This document shows, piece by piece, positions 22,047-34,652 of a DNA stretch of 64,000 bases; the stretch's first letter is position 1, and each line of letters begins with the position of its first letter. This stretch comes from Membranipora membranacea. Taxonomy: Eukaryota > Bryozoa > Gymnolaemata > Cheilostomatida > Membraniporidae. The stretch is from the NCBI GenBank assembly GCA_914767715.1, contig OU612067.1:2852001-2916000 (forward strand), read 5' to 3'. The notes under the pieces were generated by a model. The model ran no database searches. It had not been told where the DNA came from and worked only from the letters and a program-made list of their open reading frames with translations. A program made the position numbers and the translations under genes.

Positions 22047-25000
22047 ATGGATGATAAAGTAGTAAAAACATGTCCAGGTTCTGGGCACGCCGCTGAGGAT
22101 ACACCAAGGATAAACGGTACAACTCATAGTGACTCCAGCATTGCCGAAGTCAACAACTCAAAGGTCAAACTCGAGATAAATGGTGACAGCTCTTCTGCCG
22201 ACCAGCTGATAACTACTGTCACAGACAATGACAGTGCTGATTCTATGTCTATGTCAATGTATGAGCTTGTCAGAACGGACATCGTAACGTGCCCTGATTG
22301 CAAAGAAATATATAGTTATCCGTGTCTATTACCCTGCCTGCATAGTCTCTGTGGGAAATGTATAGACAAGTTACACCAACCTGACAGCAACAAAGGTGAG
22401 GCAAGTCTTAGATGTCATCATGTCAAAGTCTACATGTCTACGAGTCTGTCTATGTTAGTTCTCTTTCCATCAGTACAGAAGTGCTGACTGATTTAAATAC
22501 TAACAGGTAATTATTGTGTTTAGAAAAGTTTTAATAGGATATATTATCGCTTATTAGGTACTTGTAAAGGTAAAGGGGTTAAAATGCAATAGGGGCAATG
22601 GAATTTTTCACTAGCTTGAATAGTAATATTTATGGCTTGCTTACATTTATTAAACTTCAGCTAGCGAATATGACGCTATCTAACATCCACAAGACTGCAG
22701 GACTAGCCATAATAAACTCACATGAATATTCTCAACGGCTTTACAAAATTTGATAAATTGACTCATTTAGATGGCGATGGGTCCTCAGAGAAAACTGTAA
22801 GTGCCAGTTGTCCGATATGTGAGTCGTCTCATCCTATACCACTTGGCGGTTTTCCATGTAATCATTTCCTGCTGAACCTGGTGGAGATATACCAGTTACA
22901 GAATGATGATGAGCGTCCCTGTGCTTACTGCCAGTATGATAGAGAGACACAAGCAGCCACTGTTAGGTAGGGGTAGAATTTCACATTTGTCTGATCTAAC
23001 TTATGTGTATTTACTCATAAATACAATACCAAATAGAATTGTTTCGTATTCATGTGAGCCAGATCAAGATATTGCACACCTGTCAAAGTGTTCATGACTG
23101 GATGGATGAGTGCTGCGTGTAGATAGGAGTCTCTTGAAGCATGCTTGGATATATAGATGAACTACACAAATTGAAAGTTGACGAAATAAGATTGAGGGGA
23201 GACAAATCTTCTTTTATCGTAGAACGAAGGTTTTCACAGTTACTAGCATGGTCGATAATCTTGTTCTTATGACAATACAGTACAGGACCTTCTTTTTTCT
23301 CACTATTACTTTCTGGGAGTAATCTGAATACAACATACTTTCATCATGCCGAATTCAAACCCATCAGTGATAATGTTAATGCTGCTTTTATGACTTTGCT
23401 ATACAACTCTCGATATTTATCTTGATACAGGTGTGTAGAGTGCCAGGATGATCTATGTGAGAGCTGTGGATTAGCTCACAAAAAAACTAAACTGACACGG
23501 AATCATGTACTAGCTCCTTTTGAGCAGATACAACTCGGCAAATATGATCTCGACATTCGTTCTAAACAGCAAGTGAACTGTAACATACACTCGACAGAAC
23601 TGTGCAGCAGCTTCTGTGTGACGTGTAATCAGCTGTACTGTGAAAACTGTGACAAGGATCACGATAAGCACACAATTCTAAAGAATGTAGAGTTTTCCAG
23701 TCTTAACGACAAGGACAGGCGGGGGTCGAGTATGAGCTGTCTTATAGATACTATTAACGACAGACTACCATTCTATAAGAGCTACCTACAGTTTCTGACT
23801 GGATACCAGGAGAGGCTCAAACAGAACAGAGAGGAGGCTGTGGAGGCCATAAACAAACGGGCTGAGCTTCTTCATCAGCTGATTGAAAAACAAAAGGTTT
23901 GTCTATGATTGGAAAGCCTGTTTTAAGTTAACCTATTGGTCATACAAATGGCATAAGTGCTTCCTCCAGTTCCGATTCAGTTCCGTGTCCCTGATGCTAT
24001 CATCAGCCTGGAGATGTTTCTTACTTGTAGACTCAACCTTCTGTGATAATCGAATATGTGGTCTGTGAGACTAAAATCACTTATTTCCGTAAACTGAAAT
24101 GTTTCATCCCTCTTTTAGACCTCAATGTTGGAAACTCTTGAGACAAGAATATCGGAGACAGATACGCAAATATCAGAAGACTTAAACACTGTAAAGAAAG
24201 CTACTGCCAGCTACACGTCTAACCTAGAGTTTATTGACTATCTACAGAAATACGCAAAACCAATAGAGAGGCTGGATCTGGAGAGGAGCGTGGAGGAACG
24301 GCTGGCATTCATATCACAGGTTTGAGTTTTAGTGTGAATGCTACGGAGGTACCATACTAGGCATGATATTCATCATGTTCATTTCACAGGTTTAATATCT
24401 CCTTATAGTAATGCTGATAATATAGGAAACCCCCTAAGCTTGCCCAAATCACAATGTTCTTTCAAAAACAGCCGAATGCACTGTCTGACCCACCAAGGTC
24501 TTATTCTCAAATCGCTCAATCTCTGATGGAACTATAAACTTTCTGAGTGACCCATTTGGAAATGAATTTGTTAACTTGAGCTACATGATAGTGATATCTT
24601 ACTTTAGGAATATCGCTCACTTCAGATGAAGCCCCCAGAGTTGTTATTGCGTGTACATTTTTATTGTGACAGTATACAAAACCCTGGATCTTCATTCTAA
24701 AGCTTTCCTTTTTTTTTTCCTCTTTTCCTTTTTTTTCGGCACTATTCGGAAAACATTCCGCTACTGGAATGAAATAGACTGCCAATAAAAGTGTTAAAAA
24801 AAAAAGAAAAAAAAGTTAACAACTTCTCCCTCACCCATTGTTAGTCTTATCTTACATTAGACGGACTCAGATGAAGCGCAAGTCCTTTATTGTGCTGTAT
24901 GTCTTGTGAAATGTAATACGGCTGAATGTTTTGTAGGTTTCGACGCACACAATCAGTGAAGAGTTGCAGATATCACTAAATAATAAAACCAGTGATGATG

Positions 25001-27451
25001 AGTGTACCCCTATAGTAGACAGTTTGTTAGGAGATATACGATTGGGCAAGAGAACACCCGACCTTGACCTTCACAATATCTCTGGTCTAAAAATATCATA
25101 TCCGAGTCAGCAAGGAGGAGATAATGAACCTACTGGTAGAGCCAATCAGGGACTCAATCTCAGAAGTCATAACTATCCTAGTACTCAGATATTCACCCCT
25201 GAGCTTTTACCTCAACCTGAGCTCGTGTTAGAATTCAACTCCAGTCTACCAACGGTGAGCAAAGAATCATATTTCTGATACACATAATATTATCAAAATT
25301 CTGCAGAGTTCTGAGTTAAGGTGCTACTGTAGTTTGCGACCAAGTTTAAAGGTCATGGCATTTTACAATTATTTAAAGGTCTTGAGTTTTCAAAATATTG
25401 TCATTTTCTTGCTGATGTTGCTTTTTAAAAGTACATTATCGCTGCAGAGCAAGGTGTTTCGTTACTTAGCATTCACATCGCTTTCACTCGCTATTTTGAT
25501 TCTTAGGATGGGAATAACACCTGGCCGACCGGAGTATGTGTGACAGTTATAGGTGACATAGTCATCTGTGATAGAGACAATGCATGTGTCAAACTATTCT
25601 CATCTACAGGCAAACATAAATCAACCCTAAAAGGAGAGCTTGATTACAAACTGGAGTGAGAAACTAGATTAATGCCTTAGTTGTCTCCTCTCACATTATA
25701 AGAGGACAACTGCCTATAATACTCTTACCACAATTTTTCTAATTTCATAACCTTTGTAGTGATTGTTTTTGGTTTGGAACCATATTGGTACTTCTAGATT
25801 GTTGCTTAGCTTTGGCTGATCACCTTTTGCTTTGTAGATTTGGATAGTTTTGAGAGTTATAGTGATTGCTGACAGCATTGCATATAATTTTACATAAACA
25901 TGCTTCTCTGTCTCAAACAGGAAACCATTTGATGTGGCTCTGATCTCCTCTACTGGTGAGCTGGTGGTCAGTGACTACGGAACTGAAAGTGTAAAGATAT
26001 TCAGCACCTCAGGTAAAAAGAACTATAGCCAGAATCAATTATTTTTTTCTCTTCGTTTTGATAGAAGAAAGATACAATTGTAATTTGCAGTAACAGAACA
26101 AAAGCCTCAGATCTGAAAACTAAGGTGTATCCGCATGAACTTGCTACCCATCTTTTCAATGATCCTTTTTCGAATAAAAAAGTCAGATCATTTTGTTGCA
26201 ATCCGAAGCCTCATCGAGATTTATAACAATAATAAATAATGAGGAAATGCACCACTATAATTTCCCCAAAACTTTTATTAATTTACACAGATTTCATTTG
26301 TTCACATACAGGCATAGGCAGGCTGGTAATTAGCGGAGAGTTTGAGTATCCCCGAGGTGTGGCCACTACTAAGGATGATTATATACTAGTACTGGATAGT
26401 GAGCTGGGTAGAGTTACTGTGCATAACCCTAGTGATGGTAAAATACTCAAAACTATACAAGGTATGTCTCATAAAACTATACAAGGTATGTAACTAATAA
26501 AGATACAGGATACGTCACCTCAACAAGATATGTCACCTGAAACTTTTCTAATCCTAGGATACCGATATGAGTGTGGTTGCAACTTGTCATTAGACAGAAA
26601 TCTGCTTAACCTTTAAAAAACTTAGACTAATATTTTGAGAGTCTAGGTCTAAATGTTGAAAACCAGCACAGCCTTTGCACCCATCGAGTCCTTGCTGCAC
26701 CATAAATCTCTTACATATTTTTGTTGAAGGCGACAGTCCCACAACAAGCATGATTGACCCCTACTATCTCTGCCTCTCAGTCTACGGTGATATCATCATC
26801 ACTGACTTCGCAGAACCAAATATTAAGATAATAAGTCCTGTGAGCGATGAGGTCACAGTTAATGGAGAGTATGGAGTCATCAAACCTCAAGGTTTACTTC
26901 AGCCCTATGGATGCTGCCAGGATAACTACGGTATGACACTCATAGCGGACAACAGAAACGATAAGGTATGTGTGGTCGGGTATCCAGAGGCCAAATTTCA
27001 TGCAGGAGAGATGACTTTGCAAAATAGGTTGATATGAATTTAACTTGGAATGGTTGTTAATATTGTGTTTTCACTAACTGGCATCAATACAATTGCTATT
27101 AGAAGACAAAATCAATATCGAATTCCGTTCACCAACTGGACAAAAGTAACACTGAATCTAACTATTGAGATATGGAGACAAAATGTGACTGGCTAAAATT
27201 GGTAGAACCAGAGTTGTTCTCTCTCACGCTTTCACGCTTTCACACATTCCCTGTTCAAAGAGCATACAATGATTGAGGGTCTCTATTCTATGTTGTAGAT
27301 CAGCGTGATGCTGCCGAGCGGACATTTTGAGAAGCATCTAATTACTAAGAGACAAGGTCTGTGGCAGCCGATAGCTGTCTGCCTCGATGTGTCTGGTAAT
27401 CTAATAGTCACAGAAGGACTTGGTAAAGTCAAAATATTCCGCTATGTGTAG
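22047..27451 (+). CDS. TRIM-NHL protein (RING, two B-boxes, coiled coil, NHL repeats)
   Basis: Ten exons: 22047-22395, 22771-22966, 23431-23896, 24119-24319, 24937-25254, 25507-25655, 25921-26012, 26312-26461, 26730-26965, 27299-27451; 2310 nt, 769 residues. The RING starts at Cys82 (CPDC, then CLHSLCGKC) and closes with CPIC at 130-133. A B-box 1-like pattern runs 167-207 (CAYC, CVEC, CESC, H) and B-box 2 runs 232-268 (CNIH, CVTC, CENC, DKH). A charged helical stretch to about 400 is the coiled coil. After a spacer come NHL-type beta-propeller repeats (KDDYILVLDSELGRVTVH, DNYGMTLIADNRNDKV, SGNLIVTEGLGKVKIF). The domain order is that of TRIM2/3/32-type proteins: ubiquitin ligases whose NHL propeller binds proteins or RNA. 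The RING is split by an insert of about 25 residues before its last CxxC pair. No filamin domain seen between coiled coil and NHL. Poly(A) signals at 27638 and 27666. Confidence 0.93.
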
Positions 27452-27637
27452 TGCCCTAAAGTGGAAAATTTTGAATTTCCATTTTAATCGTATTAGTGGC
27501 TTGCTTTGATTTTCTAACTTTCTAATTTCTAACTTTTATGAGGTATTTGTAGAACTTTACAGTTCTGTACAAAATATTTTGTTCTTTTTTACAAGTGTTT
27601 GAAATTGATGTATGTGAAGTTTGGCTTTACAAATGAA

Positions 27638-27671
27638 AATAAATAATTTGAGTTGAAACTAACGGAATAAA
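27638..27671 (+). terminator. Polyadenylation signals of the TRIM-NHL gene
   Basis: AATAAA occurs at 27638-27643 and again at 27666-27671, about 190-215 nt after the stop. Confidence 0.65.
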
Positions 27672-30023
27672 TCTTATGATACAGTCAATGTGTGGCATGG
27701 GCCAGCATATCTAATTTTTGGAGGTTAAAGCGAAAGATGGACGCATATTTTAAGTTTGAATGTCCATGAATGTATATAATATAAATAAATATCCATTGCG
27801 ATACTACCAATCTGGTAACAGATGTAACCAGGAGCTGAAAACAAGTATCATTACTAGGCTTTGTGACAAGAAGCCAGAAAAGGAGGGCTGTCAAGTTGAA
27901 TTGACTTATTAAAGGCTCCCCATGTAAATATACTTCATCTCTGCAGTGGTTTTGAACGCATGAAACACTTATGCTGAGTCTGAATGGGAAAATGAGAGCA
28001 GGGAGAGTATATCTCCCCCCCCCCGCCAAAATCCCATACTCTCAAAACTCCCTCATGTGAGCTAGATTGTCTCACTCAATTAAGAGTTGTCTTCTCATCA
28101 TGAAGTGAACGAGAATTACATCAATACTAATATTTTTTATCATTTTTAATATAAATCAGCCAATCACCATAGCTTAGTTCGAACCAAAAAAACTACAATC
28201 CGTGGCCGAGCGACAAGGCTAGTGAACATCTATCTGCCATCAGCTTTGCTCTGGCTCCATCTTTGTAGCAAAGGCTCAGAACTGCTGACAGCGCAAGACA
28301 CCATCATTTGATTGTGCATCAATAAAAAAAGTATATATTACCCAATCAGAATAGACAAGTGTCCTCCGAATGTTACTCCGTTTGGTCTGTCAGCCTGAGG
28401 AATGAGAACAGTTAGGAGTAAGGAGATGAAGGTTACTATTATCTGTATGCATTGACCATCATATCTCAGTACATCAACACCAAATGTTACATTAGGCCTA
28501 AATACCATCTGCTGCTGAAGAGTATGCGGAGTCATAAGTTCCGATGATCATGTCCCAGTCAAGTATGTGATCAGCTCACCGTCAGCACTAATGTGGGCTG
28601 CAGAACTTATAAATATATTATTCCACAAGATTTGATGAAGTATATGACGATGAAAATTAGAAACGGCAGGATTTCAGGAAACTAAGGTTTTGGTACATAT
28701 TTTGTGTGTGACCGATCAACTTTTTTTTTAAATTTTGGGTTGTTGGTCATGAATAATGTATTCAAAAGACGACGCTATCTTGATAATCTCTGATCACAAT
28801 AAGATGGAGCTCTTGAGTTGCCCGATCTATGATTCAGATGAGCCATAGCTTTCACCAGATGATAGACATGGGATAGGCATTGGTAACCTCTCCTCACCCA
28901 GACTCTTAACCTCGTAAACATGTCTTTGCCAGATTATACCTTTGATATTAATGATGTTGTGGTCTGTTACCTTGGTAACATTCAGGTGATAAACTTCTTG
29001 GACTAGCCGTCACTATGAAACCTGATTAACACCAGAGCTGATTAATTATGCTTAATGGTAATGCCATGACAATTGTTTTTGAAAACTGGTAATTTGTGGT
29101 TTTCCCTCTGACATTACAACGTTTAGATCATCAGGTCTCTCATCAAATGTCATTCGACCAGAGGATTACTGAAGACTAGTCTGCAGAGATGGTTATTGTT
29201 CGATTCAGTGTTAGTGTAAGGGCTCAAACTGTGCTGGGATAGCTGGTAGTAGCAGTTCATCATCAACCACAAGCGCTCAAACAAATTTAGTATAAAAATA
29301 GCCATACTTTTGTGAAATTCAAGTAAGTTTGTTGTCATATTGAGCAGGGCGGTGTGTTAACCATATAATTACCATATGGATCAGATGATACAAATGTCCT
29401 TCAAATCATGTTGTCATCTGTAATTTTGATTGCACAATATTAACTTTGCAACTTCTCTCTAATCTGCTTTGCCATCATAGCAGTTAATGTTGTGAACTTC
29501 CAGGTGTATCCTTCCCAACCATACCATTGACTGAGCACGCTATTTACCTGGTGCTCACGCTATTTACCTGGTGCTCACGCTATCTTATGTTAAGGCAATG
29601 CTACATAGGCAGGTATTTTGTGAATTCTGACATTCCACAGTACAAAATGAAACAGCTTGCTGTGCAGACAATGGTCAGGTCGATGCTCTGTTTATCTTCC
29701 GTCTGCTGGTAGTTTGTGATGTTATGCTGTATTAATCTTTCAAGGTTTACATCCCATCACTGGAGTAGCAATTAGCAACAGGAGGTTATAAACTTGTGTT
29801 TCGGGAAGTGAAGGTACTGTCTTACTGTGTTGAAGGCGATATCACACAGAAGGTAGTTAGCCGAAGAGGAGTAGACACATTGATCATCTGAAGACATCCA
29901 AAGGTCGGCTCTACCTTACCTCTCTGTCTAAAGTCCAGAAACAAACAGTAATACATTTCTAACTGCAGTGAATTTGTAGCTTTGGAACTACTAAAGACCC
30001 AGACAACAAAATACAATATTATT
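27672..30023. other. Long intergenic region without a supported gene
   Basis: Open frames here are short, lack convincing splice borders and match no family I know. The minus-strand frame 28535-28338 contains two similar pieces (PNVTFGVDVL and PNGVTFGGHL) around a hydrophobic stretch; too little to call. A 20-bp direct repeat (gctatttacctggtgctcac, two copies) lies at 29540-29580. Confidence 0.45.
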
Positions 30024-33000
30024 ATGATGAAGCTTCCTCAGTACAACTTGATGTTGGTGACGATATGTGGATTACATGGAGTTGAATACACGGACACTTT
30101 GAAATCTAAGATGGGATTCATCAAATACAGTGGACCCTTACCCAACTCCATACAAAACATTGCTGGTCTCAACAGGTATTTACAATCAACCTCATTTATC
30201 TCGCCCCTTAACGTGTGCACTTCAGGATTTTTAATAGCAACCATCCATTTGGGGATTTCTGCTCGATAGGACAGACCGAGACAGGTCGAGAATGTGGAAT
30301 TTACAGTCGTGTTGGAAAGTGCCTCAATTAATACCCACATAAAAATTTGTTATATCATATCACGCTGCGCTTTTTATTATCGGTAAACATCGCACTGCAG
30401 CTAGTCTTAGTGCTCAGACGGCTGCAATGCGAGTTAGTGGCATTACATTATCAAACACTCATCGTACTTCTGCGCACTTAAACTACACCACCACTAAACA
30501 TGTGCCTGTAAATTCTAAACCCTATGATTATCCTTACCAATTTTGAATTAAACTCAATTAAACCTGTCTGCACACAATAATTTGCGAGCAATCTAATACC
30601 CACCCTTTTTAATTGAGACTTGCGTTGAGCAGCATGCATTGACATATGAGTTGCCTACTCTTTTGTAAGAAAAATGAATTTTCGTTGACTTTTCTTTCCA
30701 AGGTTTGGGCATTTTTCAAAAATCACATCTTGTTACGTTATATATACATATAACATGGAATATTTTGATGTACTTATCTCACCAAACCAGGGTAACCCTG
30801 TTAGCTTCAATCAATGATCAACGGTCTTATCTCTTCTGATTTCAGATCAAACCTGTACACAACTACCTTTATGGAGCCGGTGTCTAAACATAACTTAGTA
30901 ATGATGTACAATCTAACAGATCACCCTGAGAGCGTATCTCATATCTCTTCTCAATATCAATATGGTGGGAGCAGAAGGGATAACTCCAAACAACATCAGC
31001 ATGAGCTCAATGTGGTACTAGGTTATCACTACTTTAATGATGTGTAAGTTAGACACCTCACAATCACATAAGTCTATAACTGAGTATGTCACAGCTTCAG
31101 AAGTGTAAGGTAAAACACCTTCCTTGGTTTGGCCTTCGATTTCTGTTAGTAGTAGCCTATTTATTAGCTTCAAGCTTAGTTTGAGTCTTATTAGTTTTAT
31201 ATTCCCTGGTCAGACCTTTGTATCTATGGGCTATTGTAGGGAAGGTACTTATCATTTGGGACTGAATACTTACACAATGTTCTTTGCATCTACTTAGTCG
31301 AGTTTTAGTTATGTGTTCCTGAGAATGTAAAGCACGGAATTATTCCTGCAGTTGTTTATTGATGGGCCATTTTTTCACAGAAATTACACAAGTTTTCTGA
31401 AGAAAAAAGCAGGAGCCATGGGTATATATCCTCGATTCAGCCATAACTCTGTCAGACAGTCTTCCCATAGCGGCCCCCTAGCCTCCGCTGATCAGTATGG
31501 AACATTTGGATATCTACAGAAAAACTTCTTATCGGAATCACAGCAGTGGTTTTCGTATAACATACAGAGGGCGTTGAAGGCTGACGACCCGCTCTATAGT
31601 CTAGGAGTGCAGGCTTATGCGACATATCCAGGTTAGTTAGAATAATTGCACTTGTATATTATTTTTTCTCTCGCTTATTGCTTGTTCGTGACAATCTATA
31701 CTGTCACCAGCTGTGAATCTGTTATACCGGGAGCAAGAACCAATTTCCCCCTTATTTTCAGCATAGTTTTGACGCAGATTGATCATGAGATGTGCCTTAG
31801 GTACAGAAAGGGAGGGTTCCAGGTAATAGAAATAGATAATGGTGGAGGATATTGTAATTGGGAGGTATTTTAATTCATATTTTTGAGAAACACATCGAGG
31901 AAACGTGTCGAAAATGACTTCGACTTGTAACTCAAATATTATATTTTTGTGTCAACAGGAACTCAGCGCTGTGCAGTTGGTCGGCACCTTCAGCTGGATA
32001 ATGTTAAAAGTCTCCTACCTGAGTTAGAAGTCTGTTGTATAAAAAGAACTTCGTGTCCATACCAGTCAAATATGGAGCACCCTGTGGTAACACCAAAATC
32101 ACACGCTGATACACTGAGAAGGTAAGAGGGTGTATAAAGGTACGACGATATTTGACCCTTGGACAGTACATGGGCATTTTGTTTTGACCGTAATTCATAT
32201 AAATAACTCTTTTATATTTATTTATGTTCATGTATTTATATATATATTATATGTATTGATATGTTTATGTATTTATATGTTTATGTATTTATATGTTTAT
32301 GTATTTATATGTTTATGCATTTATATGTTTATGTATTTATATGTTCATGTATTTATATGTTTATGTATTTATATGTTTATGTATTTATATGTTTATGTAT
32401 TTATATGTTTATGTATTTATATGTTTATGTATTTATATGTTTATGTATTTATATGTTTATGTATTTATATGTTTATGGTTTTGACACAGGACTGCCCTAT
32501 AGGAGGTAAGTATTAGCAGGAGTAAAGGGTTTGTCATTTCACACAGACTCATAATGGTGATTGTATGGCAATGCTAAAATTTACTCAACCCAATCAGATT
32601 GTACAGACTTGTAGCTAAAGAAAATTGATAATTTTCATCACGGGGTCATCCCCAAACAAGCTAATAAATATTGATGGTAGTAGTCTAATCTATTCTGATA
32701 TTCCTCGCTTTAACTGGAGTTTCAAGCTCACCTTTAGCCGTGTTTGGTTTTCAAGATGGAAATCAAGGTACCTCTGATCACCTCCCTTTAATTGAAGATT
32801 AATGTAGTGTTATACCCCCTTCCCCCGGTCTTCACCTGTGTTGCATTGTACAAAATTTAGGTGGGAGTTGTGTTCCCAGTTTGTTAAGTAATGCTGTTCT
32901 CATTAGTGTATAGCTCAATAGGTGAGGCCCTAGTCTTTCAAAGGATTACCTTTGGTGGTGTCAGAGAGTTATTCTGACCAACGTTGCTCCTATACAAATT

Positions 33001-33535
33001 TGTTGAGGAGCTAGAAGTTTACCTGAATCATAATGGGCATCACAGCTATATACAAGTGTGAGTTATCGATGGTGCTGAAGAGGTGTACACCTGAGGGTGC
33101 TGGGGGCTGGAACAATCAACCTTGAAAGCTCTCCCCAATGGGATTCAAACCCACTCAAACTCTTGCGGCACTAATGGCCTGGCAGTGTATAGCAAGCGCT
33201 CTAACCGGTTACGCCATCTCGCCATCTCGCCATCTCACCATCTCGCCATCTCGCCATCTCGCCATCACCAAGTATGTGTTATTGATGGTGCTTACTATAT
33301 TTAAGATCTGAAACAGCATACTTCAATTCTTTCTCTTTTCAGAATCACTTGTGAATGTGAGAGGATATTTCGTGACTGCCTTTCTGCACTGAACACAGTA
33401 GAATCTCAGTATATGTATGACTTGATATTTAAAGTCTTCAAGCTGCAGTGTCTCAACTCACGGTGCTCAAGTGGAACAAAAAGTTGTTCAAAAAAGGAAC
33501 TTATATTTAGTTGGCAGGAAGGGCCTGACTTGTAA
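30024..33535 (+). CDS. Group III phospholipase A2-like secreted protein lacking catalytic His-Asp
   Basis: Five exons: 30024-30175, 30846-31043, 31381-31631, 31959-32121, 33343-33535; 957 nt, 318 residues. The start gives a signal-like segment (MLVTICGLHG). Residues about 45-200 are an N-terminal region I do not recognise. The C-terminal third matches group III (bee-venom/PLA2G3) PLA2: GTQRCAVG at 201-208 sits where GTxWCGxG forms the Ca2+ loop; VCCIKRTSCP at 225-234 where CCRTHDxCP carries the active site; CECERIFRDCL where CDCDxxFxxCL follows; then YDLIFKVFKLQC. The catalytic His is Arg230 and its Asp is Thr231, and the loop Trp is Arg204. It should be inactive as a lipase; otoconin-type proteins are a known case of reuse of a degenerate secreted PLA2 fold. 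The exon 3 acceptor at 31380 was chosen because the earlier one puts a stop in frame. AATAAA at 33734. Confidence 0.85.
32230..32480. repeat. 16-bp tandem repeat in intron 4 of the PLA2-III-like gene
   Basis: Unit tatttatatgtttatg, about 15 near-identical copies, single changes only (gcatt, gttca). Open frames of alternating CIYMFMYLYVYVF type across it come from the repeat. Confidence 0.95.
32915..33235 (-). mobile_element. tRNA-derived SINE with decamer expansion at its 5' end
   Basis: Read on the minus strand, TGGCGTAACCGG matches an A box and GGTTTGAATCCC a B box, followed by a body running down to about 32915. Just ahead of the head (33218-33268 on the plus strand) a ctcgccat-containing decamer is repeated about six times, as if the first bases of the SINE had been amplified. 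It lies in an intron. Confidence 0.6.
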
Positions 33536-33739
33536 TACAGTCTTCGGTAATATTTGCTTGGCTATGTTATTTCATATAAATTTGTGCTCTAATATAATTT
33601 ATGCAGTTTTGACAGGGGCAATTCTGTTATAACTTTTCTATCGAGATAGGTAGCAACTGGTACAAAAAGGTCCAAACTCATGAAGGCAGGATTTGCTTTT
33701 TTAAATTTGAGACTGAGTCTTTATAAATGGAACAATAAA

Positions 33740-34652
33740 AACTCTATCGAATGTTACCACAGTGGACCACTAGTTTGATGAAACACACTATTTATTAAAA
33801 TACTTGTGTCTGAGGTCATGACATAGCTTTTGATTTTACGCCACTCAGTTCTAAGATTTTTTAAATGATAATCCTGATCTGATGTGAAAAGGGTCCTAAC
33901 CGTCAACTGAGGCTTGGCTCCCTTCACACGAGTCATCTGTAGTCGGAGGGTAAAGTTAACATTGCAAATATTAAACACATCATAGCCCTCAGCTCGTAGA
34001 CCTTACCACTCACAGTAAAGCAGCATGTCTAGACCTTTCAGCCAACTGTTTGTATATTTCACTCAAAGAGTTGTTTTGACTAAATATTTTACCTGTACGC
34101 TAGGTGAGGTTGTTAACCAGTTATTAGTATGAAATATTAACTGACATAAAACGGCTAACAATACCCTGTTAGCTGGGAAATGGCCGATTAGTAAAACCTC
34201 ACAATGGGACAAAGGTCGAAACAGAGCTGATGTGGTCAATGAATCCAAGTTTTACAATTACATACGGTCGCTGACACCTTTGCTGGAAAGTGTACTGCTG
34301 AATTCTCACCTTGCTTAGTATATCAATCAATAGCCTAGCTGAATTAAAACAGCAAAATTATAAAAGCAATTATGTAATGTCCTCAGGTATTATAATCAAT
34401 TATAATTAAGATCTCCAGGTATGGAAGCGGAGATCTGACATGTTTTGTTCAACTTATCGAATTGACCAGAAAGACGATGCACTAAGAATCCAGTTTAATC
34501 TGACCATTTTCGTCACAGCAATTGAAGTTTATTGATGGCAAGTTAAAGGGATAAATATGAATAAACCCTCCGTTGACCTATATATAAACATAAATCTGCT
34601 CCGTATTCATCACTTTTAATTTATTTGGCGTTTGGCTGACAACTAATTTACC
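33740..34652. other. Intergenic, no gene seen
   Basis: AT-rich DNA between the PLA2-III-like gene's poly(A) signal (33734-33739) and the next start codon. No exon or RNA signal recognised. Confidence 0.5.

Noticed and set aside
28338..28535. 65-codon minus-strand frame with a hydrophobic core
   Set aside because: No family, no consistent splice partners; could be chance.
32130..32516. Three overlapping frames of hydrophobic CIYMFMYLYV repeats
   Set aside because: All come from a 16-bp tandem repeat inside an intron of the PLA2-III-like gene.
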